This document shows, piece by piece, positions 1-6,849 of a stretch of DNA of 11,139 bases. The notes beneath the pieces were generated by a model. The model worked only from the letters and a program-made list of their open reading frames with translations, made no database searches and was not told the origin of the DNA. The stretch covers positions 1 through 11,139 of the forward strand of contig JAGWJK010000064.1 in NCBI GenBank assembly GCA_028865845.1, in the 5' to 3' direction. The DNA is from Rhizobiaceae bacterium (GTDB lineage: Bacteria > Pseudomonadota > Alphaproteobacteria > Rhizobiales > Rhizobiaceae). Within the stretch, counting starts at the first letter, position 1. Every line of letters starts with the position of its first letter. A program made the translations under genes and the position numbers.

Positions 1-126
1 GTAAACGATGGATTCGCCTTCGTGGCCTTCCTGCCAGGTGTTGCCGATGGAGTCAGCGGTCGAGGCATCCTTGGTGATGGCGCCCTGGGTAGAGCCGTTG
101 ATGGTAATATAGCCGATGTTAGCCAT
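1..126 (-). CDS. hcp: Hcp, T6SS tube protein (N-terminal part, runs off left edge)
   Basis: The minus strand encodes 42 codons starting MANIGYITINGSTQG and continuing with TADSIGNTWQEGHEGES before the window ends. This is the typical N-terminus of Hcp, the secreted hexameric ring protein that stacks into the T6SS inner tube. Family members are usually about 130-170 residues, so roughly the first quarter to third is visible. The ATG at 126 is preceded by GGAG (140-137, 10 bases upstream), which supports this start. A consensus sigma-54 promoter lies about 60 bases upstream of the ATG (198-212), suggesting RpoN-dependent transcription. The gene is divergent from the VgrG/adaptor operon on the other strand. 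The family call rests on the N-terminal motif only. Whether this is a structural Hcp or an extended Hcp with a C-terminal toxin cannot be seen here. Confidence 0.87.
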   Translation of the reverse strand, partial: MANIGYITINGSTQGAITKDASTADSIGNTWQEGHEGESIVY

Positions 127-197
127 GAAAAAATATCTCCAGAAAAATCGCGAGTGATCGACTGACGGGTTCGAGGGTGTCAGCGCCATCTTCAGCA

Positions 198-212
198 GCA
201 AGCGGCGTGCCA
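198..212 (-). promoter_or_regulatory. Sigma-54 (RpoN) -24/-12 promoter of hcp
   Basis: Read on the minus strand the sequence is TGGCAC-GCCGC-TTGC, matching the canonical TGGCAC-N5-TTGC at every fixed base. The flanks also fit the extended consensus (T before TGGCACG, T after TTGC). Placing the GC of TTGC at -13/-12 puts the transcription start near 186 and gives hcp a leader of about 60 bases. Sigma-54 promoters need an AAA+ enhancer-binding protein, and none is encoded in this window. The match is seen directly; activity is inferred. Confidence 0.85.
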
Positions 213-241
213 ACTTGATCATGGAAAAATTTCCGTCATTA

Positions 242-254
242 AATCAGATAGTTG
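242..254 (+). promoter_or_regulatory. Possible IHF-binding site
   Basis: The sequence matches the IHF core WATCAA-N4-TTR with a single mismatch (G instead of A at 247). It lies between the sigma-54 promoter and the upstream dyads, centred about 60 bases upstream of the predicted hcp start, where IHF commonly bends DNA to bring an enhancer-bound activator to RpoN polymerase. The consensus is degenerate, so the position is the stronger part of the argument. Confidence 0.35.
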
Positions 255-310
255 TAGCGGCGACCTCGATTTTTCTCCCGTTCTTAGTTGAGAAGTTTTC
301 CTCTCAGCCT

Positions 311-323
311 CGCGACAATCGCG
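311..323. promoter_or_regulatory. Dyad CGCGA-CAA-TCGCG, candidate activator site (proximal)
   Basis: This is a perfect inverted repeat with 5-base arms and a 3-base centre, about 130 bases upstream of the predicted hcp start. It shares the core GCGA-N3-TCGC with the dyad at 366-378. The location suits an upstream activator sequence for a sigma-54 enhancer-binding protein. No named regulator is recognised. It could also serve the divergent operon. Confidence 0.4.
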
Positions 324-365
324 CGGGTTTCCATACTGCTGCCTGACCTCCAGGAATCGCGAAAC

Positions 366-378
366 GGCGATATTCGCC
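366..378. promoter_or_regulatory. Dyad GGCGA-TAT-TCGCC, candidate activator site (distal)
   Basis: This is a second perfect 5-3-5 inverted repeat with the same GCGA-N3-TCGC core. It is centred 55 bases (about five helical turns) from the first and about 185 bases upstream of the predicted hcp start. Paired dyads are typical of enhancer-binding protein sites. The function is inferred from position and symmetry only. Confidence 0.4.
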
Positions 379-537
379 AAAGAGGCAGGATTGATTTCAT
401 TGGCATATGAGAAACCGCCGTTTCGGGGCCAAAGCGGCACTGCGCATTTTTTCTGGAATTGACGGTATCGGCCGATCGGGGAAATTTGCGCGCCGGACCA
501 GCGCCGATCGCCGGTCGAACAGAACACCTTGCCAAGA

Positions 538-543
538 GAGGAG
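538..543 (+). promoter_or_regulatory. Ribosome binding site deciding the start of the DUF2169 gene
   Basis: GAGGAG lies 8 bases before the ATG at 552. The same frame is open further upstream to a TTG at 459 with no comparable site, so 552 is the better start. Confidence 0.7.
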
Positions 544-551
544 CGACGAGC

Positions 552-3500
552 ATGCCAGCCATCATCAAGCCGTCGCGTATTGCTACCGCCCTTCATATGG
601 AGCCCACTGAAAGTGGTGGGCAGATGACCCTCTCCGCCTTCATTCTGTTCGACTTCGCCGATCCCCGCAAATTCCTGACCGACCAGGCGCTGTGGCCGAT
701 GGTCGTCGAGCAGATGCCCAAGGGAGCCATCTTCGATAAGGGGCAATTGAAGCCCAAAGGCGAAATGATCGTGGTCGGCTCGGCGATGGCGCCCGGCGAT
801 GAACCGATTACCGGCATCAGGGTTGCAGCAAGGCTTGGCACGATCGAGAAGCGGCTGGTGGTCTTCGGCGACCGCTACTGGCGGATGACCGATCGCGGCA
901 TCGTGATGAGCGAGGCGCGCCCGTTCGATCAGATGCCGATCGACGACCTGCATGCATTCGGTGGTCCCGACCACAAGCTCAATCCGCGCGGAAGAGGCGA
1001 CAAGGCACGGCAGATCGTCGATGCCGGCTATGAGGCGCCGCTCCCGAATGTCGAGGATGCCGACCGTCCGATCCGCTCGATCGACGACAGGCCGATACCG
1101 ACCGGTTTTGGTCCGTTGCCGCCGGATGCGCCGCAACGCATGCGCTATGCCGGTACCTACGACCAGAACTGGATCAAGAACGTCTCGCCGCGCCGGCCCG
1201 CCGATTTCAATCCGCTTTTCTATTGCGACGCGCCGGAGGACCAGCGCTTCGATACCCATTTCAATTGCGATGAGGCCTTTACCGTCTCAGGCATGTCGCG
1301 CGGAGGTCTGGCCGCAGGCCAATTGCCGAATGTACGGCTTCGCGCCTTCATCCACCGCAGCGACGGCACCCTTACGGAAACACGAATGGTCTGCGACACC
1401 GTGACCCTGTTTCCGAACATCACCAAGGCGACCATGGCATTCCGGGCGGTCGCGAAGGGCGCTGATTCCTTCTGCGATGACATCGCCACGGTCATGATCG
1501 CGATGGAGCACGCCGAAGCACCTCCCCGGCCGGCCGATTATTACCGCCATGTCTTTGGACTGCGGACCGATCGGCAGGAGGCGCATAAGCATGTCTTCTC
1601 CGATTTTCAGCTGATGCCTGAACCCGATTTGGCGATCGTCTCGGCCCGGCGCGCCGCCAAACTCGAAGATGCGCGCGCCAAGCAGCAATTGTTCATGGAC
1701 AACATGAACTGGGCGGCGAAAAAGGCGATCGAGGACCGAGGTCTGCCGGCCGACCTGGTGCCGCCGCCGGACGACAGCAAAATCGATAGCTTGCCGCCGG
1801 TTCCTCTACCGACTGCGGAGGAGATCGCCGCTGGCGATTTCGACCTGGCCGAACTGATCGATGATGTGAAGACCATGGAGAAGGCGGTCCTGGAAATGAG
1901 GGATCGCGAGATGGCCGCCGCCGAACTTCAACGTCGCGCGATCGTCAAATCCGCACCTGCGGCATTCCTCAACGATTTCCTGAAGCAGCCGATCGCCGAC
2001 GACGCTCACATGGCGCGTTTCCCGGACCTGACGCTTGATGACGATCTGGTCTCCGGCCTTGCCGGTGCCGATCGCGTCCTTGGCGATAACAAGACCGCGC
2101 TTGAAGGACTTCATCCTGAATTCTCCGGCGAGGCCTTCGCGCATCTGCCCGATACGCTCGACAATATCTTCGATGCCCTTGGCGACAGCGAGCCTGTTGA
2201 TGAAGAGGCCGTTGAAGCGCAATTTGCGGCAGCATGTGCCCGGGCGATGCGGCAGCCGGAAGGCTCGCTGCTGTTCGAAGCGCGGCAATCGATCGAGAAG
2301 ACCAGACTGGACGGCTTCGACTTCAGCCAGCCCGTCGACGAGACATCGGACGTACACCGGGAGTTCGGCAATCTTTTCGGTGACATAACGACTTTGCCCC
2401 TGCCCGAAGAGGCGGCGGCCACCCCGGCGGGGCTGTTCCCGACTGAAGAGATCGCATTCGATCGTGGCGATGCCGAACAGGCGATTGTAAAGGCGGCCGC
2501 CACCATCGAGGCAAAGTTCCCGCATCTGGTGGGCAGCGGCGACGGCGATGCTATCGAACGTCTGATGTCGAAGGTGCGCGAATTCACGCCTGCCGCCGCA
2601 GACCCGGAAGGCAAGAAAGCGGCTCCGGCTGCGCTGGTGGAGAGGAAGAAATCGGAGGCTTTGCAGACCCTCGACGAAGCCGAGGAGATGGTCGACGAAG
2701 CCGTCCTCGCCGGTCGCCAGAAGACGCCGACCGCGATCTTCCCGATGCAGGCCTTCCTGCCTGGCGTGGCTTCGCGCCTCGGCGCCTTCGTGATCGAAAA
2801 ACTCAATGAAGGACACGATTTCAAGGGCGCCGATCTCGCCGGCGCCGATCTGCGCAATGCGGATTTCAGCGGCATCGATCTCAGGGCAACATTCTTCGAG
2901 CGCGCCGATCTTACCAACGCCCGCTTCGTCGGCGCAAACCTGGAAGGCGCGGTCTTTACCGAAGCCACTCTCACCGGCGCGGATTTCAGCGGCGCCGTCA
3001 TGGACAAGGCGAACCTCAGCAAGGCCGTGCTGCACGGCAGCACGCTCGACCGCTGTCAGCTGAACAATTGCACCTTTGTCGGCACGGATTTCACCGGAGC
3101 GTCGGCCCGTGAAATGCGCGCGTCACGGATGACGATTATTGAATCGGTTCTCGATGAAGCCGACTTCAGCGGCGCCGAGATGAGCGAGTTGCAGATATTG
3201 AAAAGCAAAGCCGATGGCCTCGTCCTGGACAAGGCTCGCATCAGTCGCGCATCCTTCATGGTGCTGGCCATGAAGGATGCATCCTTCGAGGACGCAGTGC
3301 TGGAACGGGTGGCCTTCATGGAACTGACGGCTCCCGGCGCCAATTTCTCGCGCGCGTACATGAACTGCGTTGGCTTCATCGGCAAGGGCGACCTCAGCGG
3401 CGGCTGCTTCGAGGAGGTCGTGGCGACCGACACGTCGTGGAACACCGCCGACCTGACGGAATCCTGCTTCGTCAGAGCGCGCTGCGATTCCTGCCTATTC

Positions 3501-3761
3501 AACGATTGCGACATGAGCGCCTCCGACCTGCGGCTCGCTTCGCTAAAGCGCGCGCGCTTCGATAAGTCGATCCTCGTCGACAGCGATCTTTTCGGCGCCA
3601 ATCTCTATGGGGCGGCCATCGGAAAGGTCGATCTGCGGCGGACATCGTTGCGCGGCGCCAATCTCTATCTCGCGGACCTGACGGACGCCAAACTTGGAAG
3701 CTGCGACCTCACCGGTGCCAACCTCGGCAAGACGTTGCTGGAGGTACCGAGCGATGTCTAG
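552..3761 (+). CDS. DUF2169 adaptor fused to C-terminal pentapeptide repeats
   Basis: A protein of 1069 residues. Residues about 20-330 fit the DUF2169 family: IEKRLVVFGDRYW, an AFGG motif, NPRGRG, LPNVED, GFGPLPPDAPQR, AGTYDQNWIKN and DFNPLFYCDAPEDQ appear in the usual order. DUF2169 proteins are known as T6SS adaptors or chaperones that load effectors onto VgrG/PAAR (for example beside Agrobacterium vgrG2). A long Asp/Glu/Ala-rich segment (about 330-740) that I do not recognise follows. From about 753 to 1062 come pentapeptide repeats of the A(D/N)LXX type, predicted to fold as a right-handed quadrilateral beta-helix. The last coils repeat GANL exactly 20 residues apart. No signal peptide or membrane segment is seen, so it is probably cytoplasmic. 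It is the first gene of the operon and overlaps the next by 8 bases. The domain call is confident; the adaptor role is by family and context. Confidence 0.88.
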   Translation: MPAIIKPSRIATALHMEPTESGGQMTLSAFILFDFADPRKFLTDQALWPMVVEQMPKGAIFDKGQLKPKGEMIVVGSAMAPGDEPITGIRVAARLGTIEKRLVVFGDRYWRMTDRGIVMSEARPFDQMPIDDLHAFGGPDHKLNPRGRGDKARQIVDAGYEAPLPNVEDADRPIRSIDDRPIPTGFGPLPPDAPQRMRYAGTYDQNWIKNVSPRRPADFNPLFYCDAPEDQRFDTHFNCDEAFTVSGMSRGGLAAGQLPNVRLRAFIHRSDGTLTETRMVCDTVTLFPNITKATMAFRAVAKGADSFCDDIATVMIAMEHAEAPPRPADYYRHVFGLRTDRQEAHKHVFSDFQLMPEPDLAIVSARRAAKLEDARAKQQLFMDNMNWAAKKAIEDRGLPADLVPPPDDSKIDSLPPVPLPTAEEIAAGDFDLAELIDDVKTMEKAVLEMRDREMAAAELQRRAIVKSAPAAFLNDFLKQPIADDAHMARFPDLTLDDDLVSGLAGADRVLGDNKTALEGLHPEFSGEAFAHLPDTLDNIFDALGDSEPVDEEAVEAQFAAACARAMRQPEGSLLFEARQSIEKTRLDGFDFSQPVDETSDVHREFGNLFGDITTLPLPEEAAATPAGLFPTEEIAFDRGDAEQAIVKAAATIEAKFPHLVGSGDGDAIERLMSKVREFTPAAADPEGKKAAPAALVERKKSEALQTLDEAEEMVDEAVLAGRQKTPTAIFPMQAFLPGVASRLGAFVIEKLNEGHDFKGADLAGADLRNADFSGIDLRATFFERADLTNARFVGANLEGAVFTEATLTGADFSGAVMDKANLSKAVLHGSTLDRCQLNNCTFVGTDFTGASAREMRASRMTIIESVLDEADFSGAEMSELQILKSKADGLVLDKARISRASFMVLAMKDASFEDAVLERVAFMELTAPGANFSRAYMNCVGFIGKGDLSGGCFEEVVATDTSWNTADLTESCFVRARCDSCLFNDCDMSASDLRLASLKRARFDKSILVDSDLFGANLYGAAIGKVDLRRTSLRGANLYLADLTDAKLGSCDLTGANLGKTLLEVPSDV
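3740..3745 (+). promoter_or_regulatory. Ribosome binding site fixing the start of the second pentapeptide gene
   Basis: GGAGGT lies within the end of the preceding coding region, 8 bases before the ATG at 3754. It supports that start over the in-frame ATG at 3694. Confidence 0.75.
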
Positions 3762-4869
3762 GCAACCCGAACGACTGCCGACCGATCTGCCGGAAATTTT
3801 CGATTATCTTGCACATGCGCAGCCGGTGATGCTCAAGATCGCGTCCGGCACGGATTTCGCCCGGCGATCGATGCGAAAAGCCTCCTTCGTTCTCTGTACC
3901 CTCAATGCTAGCTCGTTCGAAGGCGCTGATCTGAGCGGGGCCTCGTTTACCAGCTGCGATCTTCAGGATGCCGTCTTCTCCGGCTGCATCCTGTCCAGTA
4001 CACGCTTCGTCGATTGCGACCTGTCTCGCGCCGATTTCCGCGATTGTCAGCTCGAAACGACGCAGTTCGTCGCGGGCAAGGCGGTCGCCGCCGCCTATCA
4101 GGGCGCTGCGATCGCCAAGGCATCCTTTGCCAAGACGGATATTTCGCAGACCGATTTCAGGGACACCACCGTCGAACGTTCGGCCTTCCTCGATTGTCCG
4201 ATCGAGAGCCTGTCGCTGAGTGGCGCGGTCCTGTCGAGCGTCATGCTGACCAAGGCCGACCTGCGCGGTATCGACCTGACCGATGTGCATATCGACACCG
4301 CCGTCTTCGCCGATGCCGATCTCTCGGGCAAGGACCTCCAGGGGCAGTCGCTGCAGCGTTGCACGTTCTACAAAGGCAAATTCACTGAGACGCGCCTCGA
4401 CGCTGCCCGTCTCGATGGCAGCGTCTTTGCCGATTGCGATTTCGAGGCCGCGTCCGCCGCTGGAATTTCCGGCAACATGACTTGCTTCACCAAGAGCCGG
4501 ATGGATGGGCTCGATCTGTCGAACAGCAATCTGTCCATGGCGAATTTCGTTCAATCCAGCATCAAGGGTGCGATCTTCAACGGCAGCCAACTCTATTCGG
4601 CAGCCTTCATCGAAGCCGATGCCAAAGCCGCGCAGTTCGAGCGCTGCAACCTGCAACAGGCGGATTTTTCCCGCGCCGATCTCTCCGCCGGCAATTTCGG
4701 CGCGGCGACTTTTTCAAACACCAAATTTCATGCAGCCAAACGCGACGGCGCGCTGTTTGCCGGCGCGTCCGGCAGTATGATCGAGACAGATCAGGACCGC
4801 GCGATCGGCGAACTTTATTCGCCGCAGCGCGTCGCGCTCGACGGCGACGATATCAGGGAGACGAGATAG
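3754..4869 (+). CDS. Pentapeptide-repeat protein
   Basis: A protein of 371 residues, almost entirely pentapeptide repeats (about 30-345) of the form A-D/N-L/F-X-X, such as GADLSGASF, RADFRD and KADLRGIDL, with a short unrelated tail of about 25 residues. The fold should be a right-handed quadrilateral beta-helix. In the first coils Cys often takes the small-residue position (C48, C68, C78, C88, C98), in strict 10-residue register. The gene overlaps the DUF2169-pentapeptide gene by 8 bases, implying translational coupling, and ends 3 bases before the DUF4150 gene. Similar pentapeptide proteins accompany DUF2169/DUF4150/DUF3540 genes in other T6SS loci, so a structural or adaptor role with the spike is likely. 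A DNA-mimic role, as in gyrase-protecting Qnr/MfpA proteins, cannot be excluded but has no direct support. No signal peptide is seen. Confidence 0.87.
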   Translation: MSRQPERLPTDLPEIFDYLAHAQPVMLKIASGTDFARRSMRKASFVLCTLNASSFEGADLSGASFTSCDLQDAVFSGCILSSTRFVDCDLSRADFRDCQLETTQFVAGKAVAAAYQGAAIAKASFAKTDISQTDFRDTTVERSAFLDCPIESLSLSGAVLSSVMLTKADLRGIDLTDVHIDTAVFADADLSGKDLQGQSLQRCTFYKGKFTETRLDAARLDGSVFADCDFEAASAAGISGNMTCFTKSRMDGLDLSNSNLSMANFVQSSIKGAIFNGSQLYSAAFIEADAKAAQFERCNLQQADFSRADLSAGNFGAATFSNTKFHAAKRDGALFAGASGSMIETDQDRAIGELYSPQRVALDGDDIRETR

Positions 4870-4872
4870 AGA

Positions 4873-5274
4873 ATGTTCGTGAATTCACAGGGGCCCATAC
4901 CAGGAATGGATTTCTCGTTTCCCGACGTCTACCTGCAACCGACGCCCGTCGGCCCCATTCCCCTTCCCTTTATCAGCATGGGAATGCGTCCCACGGATAT
5001 TCCGACGAATTTCCGCTTCCTGATCATGTGCATGCCCTCGCACAATCTCATGAACGAAGCGCCGGTGACGATCAGCGGTCCGGGTCCCGGCGTTGCCTCG
5101 GGCATGGTCTGTTCCGAGAGCCACAATGCCAAGGGCTCGATCAAATTCTTCATCCAGGCGATGCCGGCGACGCGCGCGTTGCTGGACCCCACCCTGCAGA
5201 ATGGCATCACGCCCAATTCCGTCGGAATGACGATCGTCCCTTCACAGATATGCCTGATCAATCCGAGCGCCTGA
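4873..5274 (+). CDS. DUF4150 (PAAR-like) spike-tip protein
   Basis: A 133-residue protein with the DUF4150 layout. The N-terminus MFVNSQGPIPGMDFSFPDVY is followed by a Pro-rich stretch (PTPVGPIPLPF), then SGPGPGVASGMV, the PAAR-like MPATRALLDPTLQNG at about 97-111, and a closing VPSQICLIN. DUF4150 proteins are PAAR-like proteins thought to cap the VgrG trimer as the sharp tip of the T6SS spike. They often carry C-terminal toxins. This one stops right after the tip domain, so it is a tip without fused cargo. The start ATG is 3 bases after the preceding stop, with AGGGAG about 12 bases upstream. It sits directly before vgrG and after the DUF2169 adaptor, the order expected for a loading module. 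Confidence 0.85.
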   Translation: MFVNSQGPIPGMDFSFPDVYLQPTPVGPIPLPFISMGMRPTDIPTNFRFLIMCMPSHNLMNEAPVTISGPGPGVASGMVCSESHNAKGSIKFFIQAMPATRALLDPTLQNGITPNSVGMTIVPSQICLINPSA

Positions 5275-5298
5275 CGACACCAGACGAGAGAGTAGAAG

Positions 5299-6828
5299 AT
5301 GAGCACGAATAGCATGCAGGAAATGCTGATCACGCTGCCGGGCACGATTTCGGAGGCGGTCTATGTCGAAAGTGTGCGTGGACGCGAGGCACTGTCGAGC
5401 CCTTACGAATTCGAGGTCGATGTCGTCTGCCGCAACCCGCTGCATGTCGAACCGATGCTCGGCAAGGCGGCGAAGCTTGAATTGCGCGTGCTCGACGAAG
5501 AGACCGCAGTGCAAGGCGTGATTGCCGCGGTGACGACGCTCGACCCGACCACCAATCGCGAATTCTGCTACCGCTTCGTCATCGCGCCGGAATTGTCGCT
5601 GATGAAGCTCAGCCGGCAAAACCAGATCTATGGCACCGATCGCGACATGAACGTGGTCGAGATCGTCGAGAAGGAACTGAGCGACGGCAACAAGAGTGGT
5701 TCGAAGACGGCCGGAAGCCGCGTCGGCCGTTCCATTCCGCACCAGATCCTCGCCGACAAATCCAGCTATCCGAAGCTCGATTTCACCATGCAATACAATG
5801 AAAGCGACCTCGCCTTCATTTCCCGGCTCTGCGAAAAATTCGGCATTTTTTACATGTTCGATCAGAGCGGCGATCAGGAAGTCGTGCAGTTCTGCGATCG
5901 CAAGGAGCACTTCCGCCGCGTGTCCGGCCGCAAGCTGACCGAAGAGCTGCCGTTTCGCGGCGAAGCGCAGATCCGCAGCCAGGGGGACTTTGCCATCCGC
6001 TCGTTCAAGGGTACCGTCAAGGTCGCGGCAGGATCGATCCATCGCCGCGAATTCAACGACGAAACGCCGACGGTAGACCTCTCTGTTTCGCATTATGCCG
6101 CATATTCCGGCCAGGGCGTCGACGTCGAATACAGCGAAAACTACCGGACCATCGGCGAAGGCAATTTTCTGGCGGCGCGGCGGATGGAACGGATCGCCTG
6201 CGAGCGGCAGACATATGCCGGCGAAAGCAACATTCCGCTGCTTCGTCCCGGCATGATCTTCAGGTTGGTCGACCATCCCATCTCGGAACTCGAGGACTAC
6301 TACGTCGTCACCAAGATCGAGCACGAGATGGCCGAGCCGACCCCGCTCGGCTTCAGTTCGACGGACAAGAAAAGCGAGCCATATCGCAACCGCTTCACCT
6401 GCATCCCCTTCACCCTGCAATACCGGCCGCCGCTCTCGACGCCGAAACCGGTCGTCAATGGTGTCCTGATCGGCTTCGTCGATGGCGAAGGCAGCTCTAA
6501 GCGTGCGGAGCTCGACCAGTACGGCCGCTATCGCATCCGCATCCACGACGAAGAAAGCGGCCTTTCCGGCGGTAAGGCGAGTTATCTTGTGCGCAAGGTC
6601 GAGCCATACGGCGGCGGCGATGGCTTCGGCTCGCATTCGACGCTGAATGTCGGCACGGAAGTGATCCTCGGCTTCCTGCACGGCGATCCGGACCGGCCGA
6701 TTATCATGGGCGCGTTCTCCAACGCCCATCTTTCCAATCCCGTCACGCAAACCAACAGCAACGTCGCTCATCGCACGCGCACCGCATCCGGCATCATCTT
6801 GCAGATGTGCGACGGTGCGGCCCGCTAA
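5299..6828 (+). CDS. vgrG: VgrG spike protein, short form lacking the C-terminal beta-helix
   Basis: A 509-residue T6SS spike protein. The gp27-like base occupies about residues 14-330: SSPYEFEVDVVCRN, the VQGVIAAVTTLD region, YRFVIAPELSLMKLS, DFTMQYNESDLAFISRLCEK and FGIFYMF are all classic VgrG landmarks. The gp5-like OB-fold follows at about 385-480: LDQYGRYRIRIHDEESG, VGTEVILGFLHGDPDRPIIM and GAFSNAHLSNPVTQ. The chain ends with TRTASGIILQMCDGAAR, just where most VgrGs begin the gp5C-like needle. It is therefore shorter than the usual 600 or more residues. The next gene encodes a protein with gp5C-like octads. I see no frameshift joining the two. GAGAGA lies 7 bases before the ATG. It probably trimerises at the end of the Hcp tube. 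Confidence 0.93.
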   Translation: MSTNSMQEMLITLPGTISEAVYVESVRGREALSSPYEFEVDVVCRNPLHVEPMLGKAAKLELRVLDEETAVQGVIAAVTTLDPTTNREFCYRFVIAPELSLMKLSRQNQIYGTDRDMNVVEIVEKELSDGNKSGSKTAGSRVGRSIPHQILADKSSYPKLDFTMQYNESDLAFISRLCEKFGIFYMFDQSGDQEVVQFCDRKEHFRRVSGRKLTEELPFRGEAQIRSQGDFAIRSFKGTVKVAAGSIHRREFNDETPTVDLSVSHYAAYSGQGVDVEYSENYRTIGEGNFLAARRMERIACERQTYAGESNIPLLRPGMIFRLVDHPISELEDYYVVTKIEHEMAEPTPLGFSSTDKKSEPYRNRFTCIPFTLQYRPPLSTPKPVVNGVLIGFVDGEGSSKRAELDQYGRYRIRIHDEESGLSGGKASYLVRKVEPYGGGDGFGSHSTLNVGTEVILGFLHGDPDRPIIMGAFSNAHLSNPVTQTNSNVAHRTRTASGIILQMCDGAAR

Positions 6829-6849
6829 CGACAGCCCAAGGACACGGCA

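Larger units (their letters stand above)
127..551. other. Divergent intergenic control region between hcp and the DUF2169 operon
   Basis: About 425 bases with no supported gene. Long open frames cross it on both strands, but they lack good starts or are continuations of high-GC shadow frames. The region holds the hcp leader and ribosome site, a sigma-54 promoter (198-212, minus), an IHF-like sequence (242-254), two dyads sharing one layout (311-323 and 366-378), and the ribosome site of the DUF2169 gene (538-543). The part from about 220 to 300 is more AT-rich than its surroundings. I could not find a convincing plus-strand promoter for the operon that starts at 552. Confidence 0.7.

Noticed and set aside
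401..416. TGGCA at 401 as a plus-strand sigma-54 promoter for the operon
   Set aside because: There is no GC at the -12 position with correct spacing.
459..487. TTGACG followed by an AT-rich AAATTT as a sigma-70 promoter for the operon
   Set aside because: The -35-like hexamer is good but the -10 region matches poorly, so it is not reported as a promoter.
459..551. In-frame upstream extension of the DUF2169 gene to a TTG at 459
   Set aside because: No ribosome site supports it. The ATG at 552 has GAGGAG at ideal spacing, and the extra 31 residues do not look like part of DUF2169.
834..851. TTGGCACG inside the DUF2169 coding region as a sigma-54 site
   Set aside because: The -12 GC is missing at the required spacing (AA instead).
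219..1259. Minus-strand open frame crossing the intergenic region into the DUF2169 gene
   Set aside because: It is opposite a confidently assigned gene, covers the control elements, and its product has no family resemblance.
1806..3043. Two long minus-strand open frames opposite the pentapeptide domain
   Set aside because: They mirror the repeat periodicity of the real gene and have low-complexity products, so they are shadows.
6829..6849. Frameshift separating VgrG from its needle
   Set aside because: The second gene has its own ATG, ribosome site and about 100 residues before the octads. No alternative frame at the junction continues a beta-helix.
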